Of a stretch of DNA of 64,000 bases, positions 1 through 10,368 are shown in pieces. A model generated the notes under the pieces. That model ran no database searches. It was not told the origin of the DNA and saw only the letters and a program-made list of their open reading frames with translations. Numbering within the stretch: the first letter of the stretch is position 1; every line of letters starts with the position of its first letter. Made by a program: the position numbers and the translations under genes. The stretch covers positions 535,245-599,244 of the forward strand of contig NZ_CP034864.1 in assembly GCF_005080885.1 (NCBI RefSeq). The letters run 5' to 3'. This DNA comes from Buchnera aphidicola (Macrosiphoniella sanborni) (GTDB lineage Bacteria; Pseudomonadota; Gammaproteobacteria; Enterobacterales; Enterobacteriaceae).

Positions 1-35
1 GCTCCATTTGCTGGTGCAAGAGTATTTAAATGCAT
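1..35 (-). CDS. rplO: 50S ribosomal protein L15, N-terminal fragment cut by the window edge
   Basis: Only the first codons are inside the window. They read M-H-L-N-T-L-A-P-A-N-G, which matches the start of E. coli L15 (MRLNTLSPAEG). The ATG is the complement of 33-35, five bases after the rpmD stop codon. The order rpsE-rpmD-rplO is that of the spc operon. L15 is a large-subunit assembly protein. The identification rests on 11 residues plus synteny. Confidence 0.85.
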   Translation of the reverse strand, partial: MHLNTLAPANG

Positions 36-40
36 CTTTT

Positions 41-220
41 CTATGCCTCTTGTATTTTTAAAATATAAGAAATTTTTTTAATCATACCTTGAATAGATGG
101 TTTATTTTCTCGTATAACAGTGTGTCCAATATGACGTAATCCCAATCCAATTAATGTTTTTTTATGCTTTGGTAATCTACCAATAGAACTTTTTATTTGA
201 GTAATTTTTATATTTTTCAT
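41..220 (-). CDS. rpmD: 50S ribosomal protein L30
   Basis: A 59-residue protein, the same length as E. coli L30. It starts [20 protein letters not shown] and contains the family core [11 protein letters not shown]. It ends at a TAG at 41-43. The ATG (218-220) lies 10 bases after the rpsE stop, so it is co-transcribed in the spc operon between rpsE and rplO. L30 is a small non-catalytic protein of the large subunit. Confidence 0.95.
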   Translation of the reverse strand: MKNIKITQIKSSIGRLPKHKKTLIGLGLRHIGHTVIRENKPSIQGMIKKISYILKIQEA

Positions 221-230
221 GAAATATTCT

Positions 231-734
231 TTATCCTAATATATCTTCTATACATTTATTTCGCTTTGCAGCTATTATTTCTGGAGATTTCATGTTAATT
301 AAACCATTCATAGTTGCACGAACTACATTAATAGGATTAGTAGAACCATAAGTTTTAGCTAAAACATTATGTATCCCTGCAACTTCTAATACTGCACGCA
401 TAGCTCCACCTGCAATAATTCCAGTTCCATCAGAAGCAGGTTTCATAAACACATTAGATCCAGTATGAGAACCTTTTAATGCGTGTTGTAAAGTTTTATT
501 TACTAATGGTACCGTAATCATATTACGTCTAGCTTTTTCCATAGCCTTCTGAATTGCTGCAGGAACTTCACGAGCTTTACCATAACCAAAACCTACTCTT
601 CCATCTCCATTTCCTACTACAGTTAATGCAGTAAAGGAAAATACACGACCACCTTTAACGGTCTTTGAAACACGATTGACTGTAATTAACTTTTCTTGTA
701 AATCATTATTATTTTTTTTTTCAATATTAACCAT
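231..734 (-). CDS. rpsE: 30S ribosomal protein S5
   Basis: S5 helps maintain decoding accuracy and lines the mRNA entry side of the 30S subunit. The protein matches E. coli S5 almost throughout, including [20 protein letters not shown] and the [18 protein letters not shown] segment. The frame is open from a TTG at 740 through two consecutive ATGs (737, 734). I take the second ATG because M-V-N-I-E-K-K then aligns with E. coli M-A-H-I-E-K and gives 167 residues, as in E. coli. A GTGAG ribosome site lies 8 bases upstream. It is an spc operon member between rplR and rpmD. Confidence 0.96.
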   Translation of the reverse strand: MVNIEKKNNNDLQEKLITVNRVSKTVKGGRVFSFTALTVVGNGDGRVGFGYGKAREVPAAIQKAMEKARRNMITVPLVNKTLQHALKGSHTGSNVFMKPASDGTGIIAGGAMRAVLEVAGIHNVLAKTYGSTNPINVVRATMNGLINMKSPEIIAAKRNKCIEDILG

Positions 735-748
735 CATCAATTCTCACT

Positions 749-1117
749 TTAAAACTTTAAGCCCATTTCACGAGCAGATTCAGCTAATATTTTTATACGC
801 CCGTGATATTTAAAACCAGATCGATCAAAAGAAACAGAATATATTCCTTTCACAAAAGCACGTTCTGCAATAATTTTTCCTATTACAGAAGCAGCTTTTT
901 TATTACCTGTATATTCTAAATCAGTATTTATTTTTTTTTCAACTGTAGAAGCGTAAGCTAATACTTTTGATTGTTTAGAACAAATAATTTGAGCATACAT
1001 ATGACGTGAAGTGCGATGTATAACTAATCTTATCGCACCAAGTGTTTTTATTTTACATCTTGTTTTCATAGATCGACGCATACGAGAGATTATTTTTGTT
1101 TTATTTGATAGAATCAT
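749..1117 (-). CDS. rplR: 50S ribosomal protein L18
   Basis: L18 binds 5S rRNA and places it in the central protuberance. The protein has 122 residues (E. coli 117). Conserved stretches are [33 protein letters not shown] and the C-terminal [15 protein letters not shown]. It ends in MGLKF, like the E. coli ending AGLQF. The N-terminus is a few residues longer and basic, so the exact start is less certain than the frame. It sits one base from rplF and 14 bases before the rpsE start, inside the spc operon. Confidence 0.95.
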   Translation of the reverse strand: MILSNKTKIISRMRRSMKTRCKIKTLGAIRLVIHRTSRHMYAQIICSKQSKVLAYASTVEKKINTDLEYTGNKKAASVIGKIIAERAFVKGIYSVSFDRSGFKYHGRIKILAESAREMGLKF

Positions 1118-1118
1118 A

Positions 1119-1655
1119 TTATTTCTTTTTAGCCTCTTTTATACGAACGATTTCATCTGAATATCGAATACCTTTTCCTTTATATGGTTCTGGTGTACGG
1201 TAAGAACGTAAATTCGCGGCAATTTGACCTACTAATTGCTTATCTATACCTCGAATAATAATTTCTGTTGGAGATGGATTGTCTGCAAATACTCCTTTAG
1301 GTAAATTATACGTAATAATATGAGAATAACCTAATGACATATTGATTACATTACTTCCTGTAATAGAAACTCGATAACCTACTCCGGATAATTGTAATTT
1401 TTTTATAAATTGTTCAGAAACACCAACAATCATAGAATTTACAAGTGCTCTTGAAGTTCCTGCTTGGGCCCAACCGTCAGAAAAACCTGAACGTGGTGAA
1501 AAAAAGATTTTATCATTTAAATATTCTATTTTTACAGATTTATTAATCACACGTGAAAGATAACCATATTTTCCTTTAATGGAAATTAGTTGTAAATCTA
1601 ATTTAATATTAATATCAGAAGGAACAATAATTGGACATTTAGCAACACGAGACAT
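1119..1655 (-). CDS. rplF: 50S ribosomal protein L6
   Basis: L6 sits near the GTPase-associated centre of the large subunit. It has 178 residues (E. coli 177). The tandem L6 folds are recognisable: the first begins [18 protein letters not shown], and the second carries [27 protein letters not shown] and the C-terminal signature [14 protein letters not shown]. The start is ATG at 1655, eleven bases after rpsH ends. Part of the spc operon. Confidence 0.96.
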   Translation of the reverse strand: MSRVAKCPIIVPSDINIKLDLQLISIKGKYGYLSRVINKSVKIEYLNDKIFFSPRSGFSDGWAQAGTSRALVNSMIVGVSEQFIKKLQLSGVGYRVSITGSNVINMSLGYSHIITYNLPKGVFADNPSPTEIIIRGIDKQLVGQIAANLRSYRTPEPYKGKGIRYSDEIVRIKEAKKK

Positions 1656-1665
1656 GCTTCCTCCA

Positions 1666-2058
1666 TTAAGCTACATAACAAATAACTTCACCACCCAGCC
1701 CTTTTTGACGAGCTATACGATCTGTCATAACACCTTGAGAAGTGGAAATTATTGCAATTCCCAAACCAGACATTACTTGAGGTAAATCTTTCTTATTTTT
1801 ATATATACGTAAACTTGGCCGACTAATACGTTCAATCATTTCTACTACTGATTTTCCTTTAAAATATTTTAAAAAAACTTTTAATTCAGGTTTTTTCATA
1901 CCAGTAATTTCATAATCTTGAATATAACCTTCTTCTTTTAATAATTTTATAATTGATTTTTTTAATTTAGATGATGGCATCGTAACAGAATATTTATTAG
2001 CTGACTGACCATTTCGAATACGAGTTAGCATATCTGCTATTGGATCTTGTATACTCAT
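1666..2058 (-). CDS. rpsH: 30S ribosomal protein S8
   Basis: S8 is a primary 16S rRNA binder. In E. coli it also represses the spc operon by binding the mRNA at the rplE start. It has 130 residues, full length, beginning [18 protein letters not shown]. The C-terminal signature is [17 protein letters not shown] followed by GGEVICYVA. Feedback repression by S8 at this locus is plausible from the family but was not verified in the sequence. Neighbours are rpsN upstream and rplF downstream. Confidence 0.96.
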   Translation of the reverse strand: MSIQDPIADMLTRIRNGQSANKYSVTMPSSKLKKSIIKLLKEEGYIQDYEITGMKKPELKVFLKYFKGKSVVEMIERISRPSLRIYKNKKDLPQVMSGLGIAIISTSQGVMTDRIARQKGLGGEVICYVA

Positions 2059-2088
2059 TATTTAAACTCCAAAAACTAAAAATATATT

Positions 2089-2394
2089 TTACCAACTTGC
2101 TTTTTTTAAACCAGGTATTTCACCTTGCATCGCTGCTTCTCTTACTTTTATACGACTTAATCCAAATTTACGCAAAAAAGCATGTGGTCGACCTGTTTGA
2201 CGACATCTATTTCTTTGACGAGATGGACTAGAATCACGTGGAAAAGATTGCAATTTTAACATCGCATGCCAACGTTCTTCTTCTGAACATTTTATATTAG
2301 AAATAATTTTTTTTAATTCATTGCGTTGCGCATAAAATTTATTAGCTAATATTACACGTTTAATTTCACGTGCTTTTATAGATTGTTTAGCCAT
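2089..2394 (-). CDS. rpsN: 30S ribosomal protein S14
   Basis: S14 is in the head of the 30S subunit. It has 101 residues, as in E. coli (101). It starts [13 protein letters not shown] and ends with the family signature [19 protein letters not shown] then [11 protein letters not shown]. It lacks the C-x2-C zinc pairs of the short S14 type, so it is the zinc-independent form usual in enterobacteria. It is encoded 19 bases downstream of rplE. Confidence 0.96.
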   Translation of the reverse strand: MAKQSIKAREIKRVILANKFYAQRNELKKIISNIKCSEEERWHAMLKLQSFPRDSSPSRQRNRCRQTGRPHAFLRKFGLSRIKVREAAMQGEIPGLKKASW

Positions 2395-2413
2395 TTATGA
2401 CATAACCTTATTT

Positions 2414-2953
2414 TTATCGACGAAAAGGAAAATTAAAAGCAGATAATAATAAAAAACCTTCATCATTAGATGTAGCAGTAGTAGTTATTGTAATGTCTAA
2501 TCCTCGAATACGATCAATTTTGTCATAATCAATTTCAGGAAAAATAATTTGTTCTCGTATACCTAAACTATAGTTTCCTTGACCATCAAAAGAATTTTTT
2601 GATAATCCGCGAAAATCACGAATACGGGGGATAGCAATCACAATTAAACGTTCAAAAAAATCCCATTTTTTTTGACCACGTAATGTTACTTTACATCCAA
2701 TAGGATAACCTTGACGAATTTTGAAGCTAGCAATAGACTTTCGAGCTTTAGTGATTATAGGTTTTTGACCAGAAATTAACGTTAAATCTGAAACTGCATT
2801 GTCTAAAATTTTTTTATCAGAAGCAGCTGCTCCTACACCCATATTTAAAGTTATTTTATCGATGTTAGGTACTTGCATAAAAGAACTATATTTTTTTTGT
2901 AACATTAATTGTTTTATAACTTTAGATTTATAATAACGATAAAATGTTGTCAT
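2414..2953 (-). CDS. rplE: 50S ribosomal protein L5
   Basis: L5 binds 5S rRNA with L18 and contacts P-site tRNA. It has 179 residues, as in E. coli. Recognisable blocks are [16 protein letters not shown], the [20 protein letters not shown] segment, and [20 protein letters not shown]. It ends SAFNFPFRR, like the E. coli ending. It lies between rplX and rpsN in the spc operon, with the ATG at 2953 preceded by GGAG-like sequence. Confidence 0.96.
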   Translation of the reverse strand: MTTFYRYYKSKVIKQLMLQKKYSSFMQVPNIDKITLNMGVGAAASDKKILDNAVSDLTLISGQKPIITKARKSIASFKIRQGYPIGCKVTLRGQKKWDFFERLIVIAIPRIRDFRGLSKNSFDGQGNYSLGIREQIIFPEIDYDKIDRIRGLDITITTTATSNDEGFLLLSAFNFPFRR

Positions 2954-2970
2954 TATATTACTCCAAACTA

Positions 2971-3282
2971 TTAAATCGTTTTTTTATTAGACTTAAAAAA
3001 ACGTACTTTTCTTCCCTTTTCTAATCTAAAACCTACACGATCAGATTTATTAGATTCCGGATTTAAAATAGCGATATTTGATATATGAATAGGTGCTTCT
3101 TTTTCTATTATTCCACCACTTTGATTTTGAGATGGAACAGGTTTTTGATGCTTTTTAATTAAGTTTAATCCACTAACAATTGCTTTATTAGAAGATAAAA
3201 TTTTTTTAATCGTACTTTTTTTTCCTTTATCTTTTCCAGTTAATATAATCACTCTATCATTACTGCGTAACTTTGATGCCAT
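2971..3282 (-). CDS. rplX: 50S ribosomal protein L24
   Basis: L24 is an assembly initiator of the large subunit and lies near the tunnel exit. It has 103 residues (E. coli 104). The N-terminal KOW motif reads [20 protein letters not shown], and the middle carries [16 protein letters not shown]. The start is preceded by an AAAGGAATT ribosome site. It follows rplN by 34 bases. Confidence 0.95.
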   Translation of the reverse strand: MASKLRSNDRVIILTGKDKGKKSTIKKILSSNKAIVSGLNLIKKHQKPVPSQNQSGGIIEKEAPIHISNIAILNPESNKSDRVGFRLEKGRKVRFFKSNKKTI

Positions 3283-3316
3283 TTTTTAATTCCTTTAACA
3301 TATTTTTATTAAAAAA

Positions 3317-3685
3317 TTAAAGAACTTCAGGAGCTAAAGAAATAATTTTCATAAATTTTTCAGTTCTTAGTTCACGAGTAACAGGTCCAAAAATTCGAGT
3401 TCCAATAGGTTGTTCATTATTATTTAACACAACACAAGCATTATTATCAAAACGAATAATTGAACCATCATTTCGTCTGACTCCTTTTTTTGTTCTTACA
3501 ACTACTGCTTTTAAAACTTCTCCTTTTTTTACTTTCCCTCGAGGTATTGCTTCTTTAACAGTAATTTTAATGATATCTCCAATAGCAGCATAACGACGAC
3601 GTGAACCACCTAGAACTTTAATGCACATTGCAGATCGTGCACCAGAATTATCAGCTACATGGAGAACAGTTTGTTCTTGAATCAT
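3317..3685 (-). CDS. rplN: 50S ribosomal protein L14
   Basis: L14 forms part of the intersubunit face. It has 122 residues (E. coli 123). Conserved: [17 protein letters not shown] at the start, [20 protein letters not shown] in the middle, and [11 protein letters not shown] with [12 protein letters not shown] at the end. It is the first gene of the classical spc operon. The 108-base spacer to rpsQ upstream is the longest inside this ribosomal cluster and holds an unusual hairpin. Confidence 0.96.
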   Translation of the reverse strand: MIQEQTVLHVADNSGARSAMCIKVLGGSRRRYAAIGDIIKITVKEAIPRGKVKKGEVLKAVVVRTKKGVRRNDGSIIRFDNNACVVLNNNEQPIGTRIFGPVTRELRTEKFMKIISLAPEVL

Positions 3686-3742
3686 ATATTTAAAATTCCT
3701 ATAATCTTAATTAAAAAAATAACAAAAATATTTTATATACTT

Positions 3743-3775
3743 ATTGTATTACAATTTGTATTACAATAATACAAA
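3743..3775. repeat. Tandem 12-mer and hairpin in the rpsQ-rplN spacer
   Basis: Two perfect tandem copies of TTGTATTACAAT occupy 3744-3755 and 3756-3767. The first forms a palindrome (ATTGTA-T-TACAAT, 3743-3755). The second extends into a nine-base-pair stem TTTGTATTA / TAATACAAA (3755-3763 with 3767-3775, loop CAA). In E. coli the spc promoter lies in this rpsQ-rplN interval. On the minus strand the repeat is followed by a TATAAA-rich stretch toward rplN. A promoter, processing or attenuation role is inference; the repeat itself is certain. Confidence 0.6.
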
Positions 3776-3793
3776 ATGCAATAAACTTTAACG

Positions 3794-4066
3794 TTATTTA
3801 TTTGTTATCTTATTGATAAGATTATTTTTTTCAATAATACGGACTAACACCCAAGATTTTTTTTTAGAAATTGGACGAGATTCTCGGATTTCTATGAAAT
3901 CTCCAACATTACATTCATTTTCTTCATCATGAATATGAATTTTTGTAGTACGTTTAATAAATTTTCCATAAACAACATGTTTGACAAAACGCTCAATTGC
4001 AACAACAGCAGATTTTTGCATTTTGTTACTCATCACTCGACCTTTGAGAGTTCGAATTTTTTCCAT
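3794..4066 (-). CDS. rpsQ: 30S ribosomal protein S17
   Basis: S17 is a primary 16S rRNA binder with an OB fold. It has 90 residues (E. coli 84). The signature blocks are [17 protein letters not shown] and [16 protein letters not shown], then [20 protein letters not shown]. The last ten residues ([10 protein letters not shown]) are a lineage-specific extension. Its start codon overlaps the rpmC stop by one base, indicating translational coupling. It is the last gene of the S10 operon proper. Confidence 0.96.
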   Translation of the reverse strand: MEKIRTLKGRVMSNKMQKSAVVAIERFVKHVVYGKFIKRTTKIHIHDEENECNVGDFIEIRESRPISKKKSWVLVRIIEKNNLINKITNK

Positions 4067-4263
4067 TATTTTAATCGCTCTTTTTCAGCTAATAAAGTCT
4101 TAATTTTTGCAATATTACGTCTCACTTTACGTAATAAATGAGGTTGTTTTAATTTTCCAGAAACAGATTGCATTCGAAGATTAAATTGTTCTCTTAATAA
4201 TTGTAAAAGTTCTGTACTCAGATCTTTTTTAGTTTTATTTCTCCATTCTACTATTGCTTTCAT
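4066..4263 (-). CDS. rpmC: 50S ribosomal protein L29
   Basis: L29 is a two-helix protein next to the polypeptide exit. It has 65 residues (E. coli 63). Conserved: [18 protein letters not shown] and the [15 protein letters not shown] helix. It overlaps rplP upstream and rpsQ downstream by one base each, which is the expected tight S10 operon packing. Confidence 0.95.
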   Translation of the reverse strand: MKAIVEWRNKTKKDLSTELLQLLREQFNLRMQSVSGKLKQPHLLRKVRRNIAKIKTLLAEKERLK

Positions 4264-4673
4264 TACATCACCATCTTATTTACAAAAGTAGTTTTAATTG
4301 GTAATTTTGCTGCTGCTAATTTAAATGCTTCACGAGATTCTTCTTCAGTAACTCCATCTAATTCATATAAAATTCTACCAGGTTGTATTAAAGCTACCCA
4401 ATATTCAACATTTCCTTTACCTTTTCCCATTCTCACTTCTAATGGTTTTTGTGTAATAGGTTTATCAGGAAATATACGTATCCACATTTTACCTTGTCTT
4501 TTAATAAAGCGAGTAATCGCTCTTCTTGCTGATTCAATTTGACGAGCAGTTATACGTCCTCTATTAATTGCTTTCAAACCAAAAATTCCAAATTCAACAT
4601 GAGTACCAGAAGCTAAACCACGATTTCGACCCTTATGCATTTTTCGAAATTTAGTACGTTTGGGTTGTAACAT
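4263..4673 (-). CDS. rplP: 50S ribosomal protein L16
   Basis: L16 contacts the A-site tRNA elbow. It has 136 residues, as in E. coli. It starts [19 protein letters not shown] and carries [39 protein letters not shown] and [19 protein letters not shown]. The start is preceded by an AGAGAG ribosome site. It lies between rpsC and rpmC. Confidence 0.97.
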   Translation of the reverse strand: MLQPKRTKFRKMHKGRNRGLASGTHVEFGIFGLKAINRGRITARQIESARRAITRFIKRQGKMWIRIFPDKPITQKPLEVRMGKGKGNVEYWVALIQPGRILYELDGVTEEESREAFKLAAAKLPIKTTFVNKMVM

Positions 4674-4690
4674 TATAGCTCTCTCTTTTT

Positions 4691-5392
4691 TTATTTTCTA
4701 TTTTTACGAAATTGCTTTTTTGTCTGAATAGTAGGTTTTTCTAGTTTTTCAATTGTTTCCATACCACCTAATATTTCACCTTTAAAAATCCATACTTTTA
4801 CACCTATTACACCATAAGTTGTATGGGCTTCTGAAACACTATAATCAATATTAGCACGCAAAGTATGAAGTGGAACTCTTCCTTCTCTATACCATTCTCT
4901 ACGAGCTATCTCTGCTCCCCCTAAACGTCCGCTAACTTCAACTTTAATACCTTTAGCTCCTTGTCTCATTGCATTTTGTACAGATCGTTTCATAGCACGA
5001 CGAAACATTATTCTTCGTTCTAACTGAGAAGTGATACTATCTGAAACAAGTTTAGCATCTAGTTCAGGTTTACGTACTTCAGAAATATTAATTTGAACTG
5101 GTACTCCAGTAATTTTAGCAATAGATACTCTTAATTTTTCTACATCTTCTCCCTTTTTACCAATAACAATACCTGGTCTAGCAGTATAAATAGTAACTCT
5201 TATACTTTTTGCTGGTCTTTCAATAACAATCCGTGAAATAGAAGCTTTTTCAAGCTCTTTCATTAAAAAACGACGAACTTTATAATCACTATCTAAATAA
5301 TCAGCAAAATTTTTTGTGTTAGAAAACCAAACAGAACTCCATTTTTTTATTATACCCAATCGCATACCATTAGGATGTACTTTCTGCCCCAT
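4691..5392 (-). CDS. rpsC: 30S ribosomal protein S3
   Basis: S3 is at the mRNA entry channel and has helicase-like activity with S4. It has 233 residues, as in E. coli. It starts [14 protein letters not shown]. The KH-domain GxxG reads [16 protein letters not shown] at about residues 72-88. The C-terminal domain carries [20 protein letters not shown] and [20 protein letters not shown]. It is an S10 operon member after rplV. Confidence 0.97.
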   Translation of the reverse strand: MGQKVHPNGMRLGIIKKWSSVWFSNTKNFADYLDSDYKVRRFLMKELEKASISRIVIERPAKSIRVTIYTARPGIVIGKKGEDVEKLRVSIAKITGVPVQINISEVRKPELDAKLVSDSITSQLERRIMFRRAMKRSVQNAMRQGAKGIKVEVSGRLGGAEIARREWYREGRVPLHTLRANIDYSVSEAHTTYGVIGVKVWIFKGEILGGMETIEKLEKPTIQTKKQFRKNRK

Positions 5393-5410
5393 AACTACTT
5401 CTCCTTAAGG

Positions 5411-5743
5411 TTAACCATCAGATACAATCACAGTAATATGACTTGTACGTTTTAAAATACGATCCGCACGACCTTTAGCACGTGGCATCATTCTTTTCAT
5501 TGTTGAACCTTCATTAACAAATATTTGTTTGATTTTTAATTGATCTATATCTAAACCATCATTATGTTCTGCATTGGCTACTGCAGATTCAATGACTTTT
5601 TTTACGAGAATAGCTGCTTTTTTTTTATTATAAGTTAAAATATTCAACGCTTCTGGTACTTTTTTCCCACGAATTAAATCAACGATTAGACGTACTTTTT
5701 GAGCTGAGGAACGTGCTTGACGATGTTGCGCTAAAATTTCCAT
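5411..5743 (-). CDS. rplV: 50S ribosomal protein L22
   Basis: L22 has a loop that lines the nascent-chain tunnel. It has 110 residues, as in E. coli. Conserved: [39 protein letters not shown] and the loop tip region [20 protein letters not shown]. It ends ITVIVSDG. It is encoded between rpsS and rpsC. Confidence 0.97.
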   Translation of the reverse strand: MEILAQHRQARSSAQKVRLIVDLIRGKKVPEALNILTYNKKKAAILVKKVIESAVANAEHNDGLDIDQLKIKQIFVNEGSTMKRMMPRAKGRADRILKRTSHITVIVSDG

Positions 5744-5786
5744 TTACTTCTCTTTTTTTATATATTATGTATATTTATTTTTAAAA

Positions 5787-6065
5787 TTAACGTTTTTTTA
5801 CTTTTTTATCAGCAGTATGTCCTCTATAAGTACGAGTTAAAGAAAACTCTCCTAATTTATGTCCTACCATTTCTTCAGTAATAAAAACTGGAATATGAAC
5901 ACGACCATTATGAATGGATATCGTTAAACCTACCATATTCGGGAAAATTGTTGAACGTCTTGACCATGTTTTAATCGGTTTTTTATCATTTTTTTTAGCT
6001 GATTTTTCTACTTTTTTTAACAAACTTATATCAATAAAAGGACCTTTTTTAAGAGATCGTGGCAT
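5787..6065 (-). CDS. rpsS: 30S ribosomal protein S19
   Basis: S19 is in the 30S head and contacts the large subunit. It has 92 residues, as in E. coli. It starts [20 protein letters not shown]. The core is [20 protein letters not shown], followed by [17 protein letters not shown]. The AAGGATG ribosome site lies just before the ATG at 6065. It is encoded after rplB. Confidence 0.97.
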   Translation of the reverse strand: MPRSLKKGPFIDISLLKKVEKSAKKNDKKPIKTWSRRSTIFPNMVGLTISIHNGRVHIPVFITEEMVGHKLGEFSLTRTYRGHTADKKVKKR

Positions 6066-6084
6066 AAAATCATCCTTTCTATAA

Positions 6085-6906
6085 TTATTTTCTACGATGA
6101 CGCAAAATAAATTTTTCAGTACGTTTATTTTTACGAGTTTTTTTACCTTTAGTCTGAATGCCCCAGGGAGTTACTGGATGTTTACCAAAATTTCTTCCTT
6201 CACCACCTCCATGAGGATGATCTACAGGATTCATAGCAGTGCCTCGAACAGTAGGACGAACTCCAACCCATCGAGATGCTCCTGCTTTTCCTAAAACTTT
6301 TAACATATGTTCAGAATTACCTATTTCACCAATAGTAGCTCTACAGTTTGATTGTACTTTCCTCATTTCTCCTGAACGTAAACGTAATGTCGCATATTCT
6401 TGATCAAATGCAACCAATTGTACATAACTTCCTGCAGAACGAGCTATTTGACCACCTTTTCCTGGTTTCATTTCTACATTATGGATACACGTGCCGACTG
6501 GAATATTTTTAAGTGGTAAAGAATTACCTACTTTTATAGGAGATTGTGCACCAGAAATAATAGTATCTCCTATCTTAATATTTTTTGGAGCTAAAATATA
6601 TTTTCTATTACCATCTTTGTATAATACTAAAGCAATATGAGCAGAACGATTCGGATCATATTCAAATCTTTCTATATTTGCTTCTATACCATCTTTGTTT
6701 CTTTTAAAATCTATAATGCGATATGCTCTTTTATGCCCACCACCAATATGACGAGTCGTAATCCTACCATTATTATTACGTCCTCCACTTTTGCTTTTTT
6801 TTCTCAATAATGAAGAATATGGTTTTCCTTTATGAAGATTTCTATTCATAATTTTAATTACGTGACGACGACCCGGAGATGTCGGTTTGCATTTAACAAT
6901 TGTCAT
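6085..6906 (-). CDS. rplB: 50S ribosomal protein L2
   Basis: L2 is required for subunit association and supports the peptidyl-transferase centre. It has 273 residues, as in E. coli. It starts [16 protein letters not shown]. The strongly conserved C-terminal loop reads [19 protein letters not shown] and carries the functional histidine, followed by KHPVTPWG. It is an S10 operon member between rplW and rpsS. Confidence 0.97.
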   Translation of the reverse strand: MTIVKCKPTSPGRRHVIKIMNRNLHKGKPYSSLLRKKSKSGGRNNNGRITTRHIGGGHKRAYRIIDFKRNKDGIEANIERFEYDPNRSAHIALVLYKDGNRKYILAPKNIKIGDTIISGAQSPIKVGNSLPLKNIPVGTCIHNVEMKPGKGGQIARSAGSYVQLVAFDQEYATLRLRSGEMRKVQSNCRATIGEIGNSEHMLKVLGKAGASRWVGVRPTVRGTAMNPVDHPHGGGEGRNFGKHPVTPWGIQTKGKKTRKNKRTEKFILRHRRK

Positions 6907-6921
6907 TGTTGTTTCCTCCGA

Positions 6922-7224
6922 CTACTCTGTATTACCTATAAAATCTAAATTATACCCTTTTTTAATTTTAATATATGCTTTTTTCCAGTCACTTCTTTTT
7001 ATAATACGATTAGATTGACGTTTCTTTTTTCCTTTTATTTTTAACGTCTTTATTGTATCTACCTCGACATTAAATATTTTTTTTATTGCACATTTTATTT
7101 CATATTTTGTTGAGTTATTTAATACTTTTAAAACAATAGTATTATCTTTTTCTAAAGATAGAGATGATTTTTCAGATACGTGTGGAGAAAGTAGTATTTT
7201 TAATAAACGTTCTTCAGAAATCAT
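6922..7224 (-). CDS. rplW: 50S ribosomal protein L23
   Basis: L23 is at the tunnel exit and docks trigger factor and SRP. It has 100 residues, as in E. coli. Recognisable parts are [18 protein letters not shown] at the start, a middle reading [20 protein letters not shown], and [20 protein letters not shown] at the end. Its start overlaps the rplD stop by four bases (ATGA type), indicating translational coupling. Confidence 0.96.
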   Translation of the reverse strand: MISEERLLKILLSPHVSEKSSLSLEKDNTIVLKVLNNSTKYEIKCAIKKIFNVEVDTIKTLKIKGKKKRQSNRIIKRSDWKKAYIKIKKGYNLDFIGNTE

Positions 7225-7826
7225 GAAAGTATTTCCTCTAATTTTTTTACTGCTCCCACAGTAATAATAACATTCTCAAAAGCAATTAAACTAATCGGAT
7301 CAAGAGAATGAACGTCTTTAACATCAACTGAATACAAATTCCTTGATGCAAGAAATAAATTATTATCTATTTTATTTGTAAGAATAAGGACATTTTTTAA
7401 ATTTATCTCTTGTAATTTTTTTACTAAAAGATTAGTTTTAGGCGAATTTAATGAAAAATTTTCAAAAACTATTAATCTTTTTTGACGGATTAATTCAGAA
7501 AAAATACTTTTTAATGCTCCACGATACATTTTTTTATTAACTTTTTGACTATGATCTTGAGTTTTTGCAGCAAATGTCACACCACCTGATCGCCAAATTG
7601 GACTTCTAAATGATCCTGCTCGTGCACGACCAGTACCTTTTTGACGCCAAGGTTTTCTGCCAGACCCAGAAACTTCAGAACGATTTTTTTGCGCTCTTGT
7701 ACCTTGTCGATTACCTGCTGAATAAGCAACAACCACTTGATGAATTAGCCCTTCATTAAAATCTCGACCAAAAATAATTCTAGATACACTAAGAACACTT
7801 TGTGTATCTTTAACTGCTAATTCCAT
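7221..7826 (-). CDS. rplD: 50S ribosomal protein L4
   Basis: L4 lines the exit tunnel. In E. coli it also represses the S10 operon through the leader RNA. It has 201 residues, as in E. coli. The tunnel loop signature [19 protein letters not shown] is at about residues 50-70, followed by [14 protein letters not shown]. Whether L4 autoregulation persists here is unknown; the leader before rpsJ shows only a small hairpin. Confidence 0.96.
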   Translation of the reverse strand: MELAVKDTQSVLSVSRIIFGRDFNEGLIHQVVVAYSAGNRQGTRAQKNRSEVSGSGRKPWRQKGTGRARAGSFRSPIWRSGGVTFAAKTQDHSQKVNKKMYRGALKSIFSELIRQKRLIVFENFSLNSPKTNLLVKKLQEINLKNVLILTNKIDNNLFLASRNLYSVDVKDVHSLDPISLIAFENVIITVGAVKKLEEILS

Positions 7827-7843
7827 GTTTTAATCCTCACTAC

Positions 7844-8473
7844 TCATACCTTGATAGCTGGTTTCACAATAAGATTACTACCAGCAGCACCGGGAACAGC
7901 ACCTTTTACTAGAAGAAGATTTTTATTTTCATCAATATATACGATTTTTAAGCTTTGAACAGTAACACGATTATTCCCTAATTGTCCTGCCATTTTTTTT
8001 CCTTTAAAGACTCTACCAGGAGTTTGATTCTGACCGATAGAACCTGGTGCTCTATGAGATAAAGAGTTTCCATGTGTTGCATCTTGAGTATGAAAATTCC
8101 AACGCTTCACCGTACCAGAAAAACCTTTTCCTTTAGCTGTACCTGTAACATCAACTTTTTTAATATTATTAAAAATATTAATTTTAATACTTTCCCCTAT
8201 TTTAAAAATATCACTTTGTTTAGTTCTAAATTCCCATAAACCGCGACCAGGTACTACCCCAGATTTTAAAAAATGACCTGATTTTGGTTTATTAAGTCTA
8301 TTTGTTTTTTTTATTCCAGTAGTTACTTGAACGGCACAGTAACAATCAGCATTTATATTTTTTACTTGTGTAATTCGATTATCTTGTAATTCAATGACCG
8401 TAACAGGAATTGCAGTACCTTCTTTAGTAAAAATACGAGTCATCCCAAGTTTTTTACCAACTAAACCAATCAT
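7844..8473 (-). CDS. rplC: 50S ribosomal protein L3
   Basis: L3 is an early assembly protein reaching toward the peptidyl-transferase centre. It has 209 residues, as in E. coli. It starts [19 protein letters not shown]. The loop region reads [17 protein letters not shown], then [20 protein letters not shown], which contains the glutamine methylated by PrmB in E. coli. It is the second gene of the S10 operon. Confidence 0.97.
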   Translation of the reverse strand: MIGLVGKKLGMTRIFTKEGTAIPVTVIELQDNRITQVKNINADCYCAVQVTTGIKKTNRLNKPKSGHFLKSGVVPGRGLWEFRTKQSDIFKIGESIKINIFNNIKKVDVTGTAKGKGFSGTVKRWNFHTQDATHGNSLSHRAPGSIGQNQTPGRVFKGKKMAGQLGNNRVTVQSLKIVYIDENKNLLLVKGAVPGAAGSNLIVKPAIKV

Positions 8474-8498
8474 GTATTAAACACCTTAATTGTATCTA

Positions 8499-8825
<327 letters not shown>

Positions 8826-8846
8826 TTATTTACACATTAAAAATTT

Positions 8847-8863
8847 AATCTTCTCTGAAGATT
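8847..8863 (-). promoter_or_regulatory. Small hairpin in the S10 operon leader
   Basis: A perfect seven-base-pair inverted repeat AATCTTC / GAAGATT with a three-base loop lies 37 bases upstream of the rpsJ start. In E. coli the S10 leader folds into a structure that mediates L4 control. This short stem is far simpler, and an attenuation role is only a guess. No convincing sigma-70 promoter could be fixed in the 8864-9050 spacer. Confidence 0.3.
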
Positions 8864-9050
8864 TATATTCTAGAGTAGATATAATTAAATAATATTTGTA
8901 ACCCCTGTATTAGGAGTATTGTTTATAAAATATATTTAATATATATCACATAATTTATTTTTAAACAATTTTCCATTTAAAATAAATTTTTAATTATATT
9001 ATAATTAATAAAAATTTAAAATTTTTTCTATAAAATTATGAAAATTAATC

Positions 9051-9080
9051 AAGAAAAGAGCATTTTTGTACTCTTTTCTT
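9051..9080 (-). terminator. Hairpin downstream of tuf, likely str operon terminator
   Basis: A perfect ten-base-pair stem AAGAAAAGAG / CTCTTTTCTT (9051-9060 with 9071-9080) has a ten-base loop. It lies 46 bases after the tuf stop on the minus strand. The downstream strand is T-rich but lacks a clean U-run, so it may be an inefficient terminator or a transcript-end stabiliser between the str and S10 operons. Confidence 0.6.
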
Positions 9081-9125
9081 AATATATTCAAATAAATATT
9101 AATATAAAATATTTTAATTTAATCA

Positions 9126-10340
<1,215 letters not shown>

Positions 10341-10368
10341 TTAAACAAAATAAATTATAAAAATCTTT

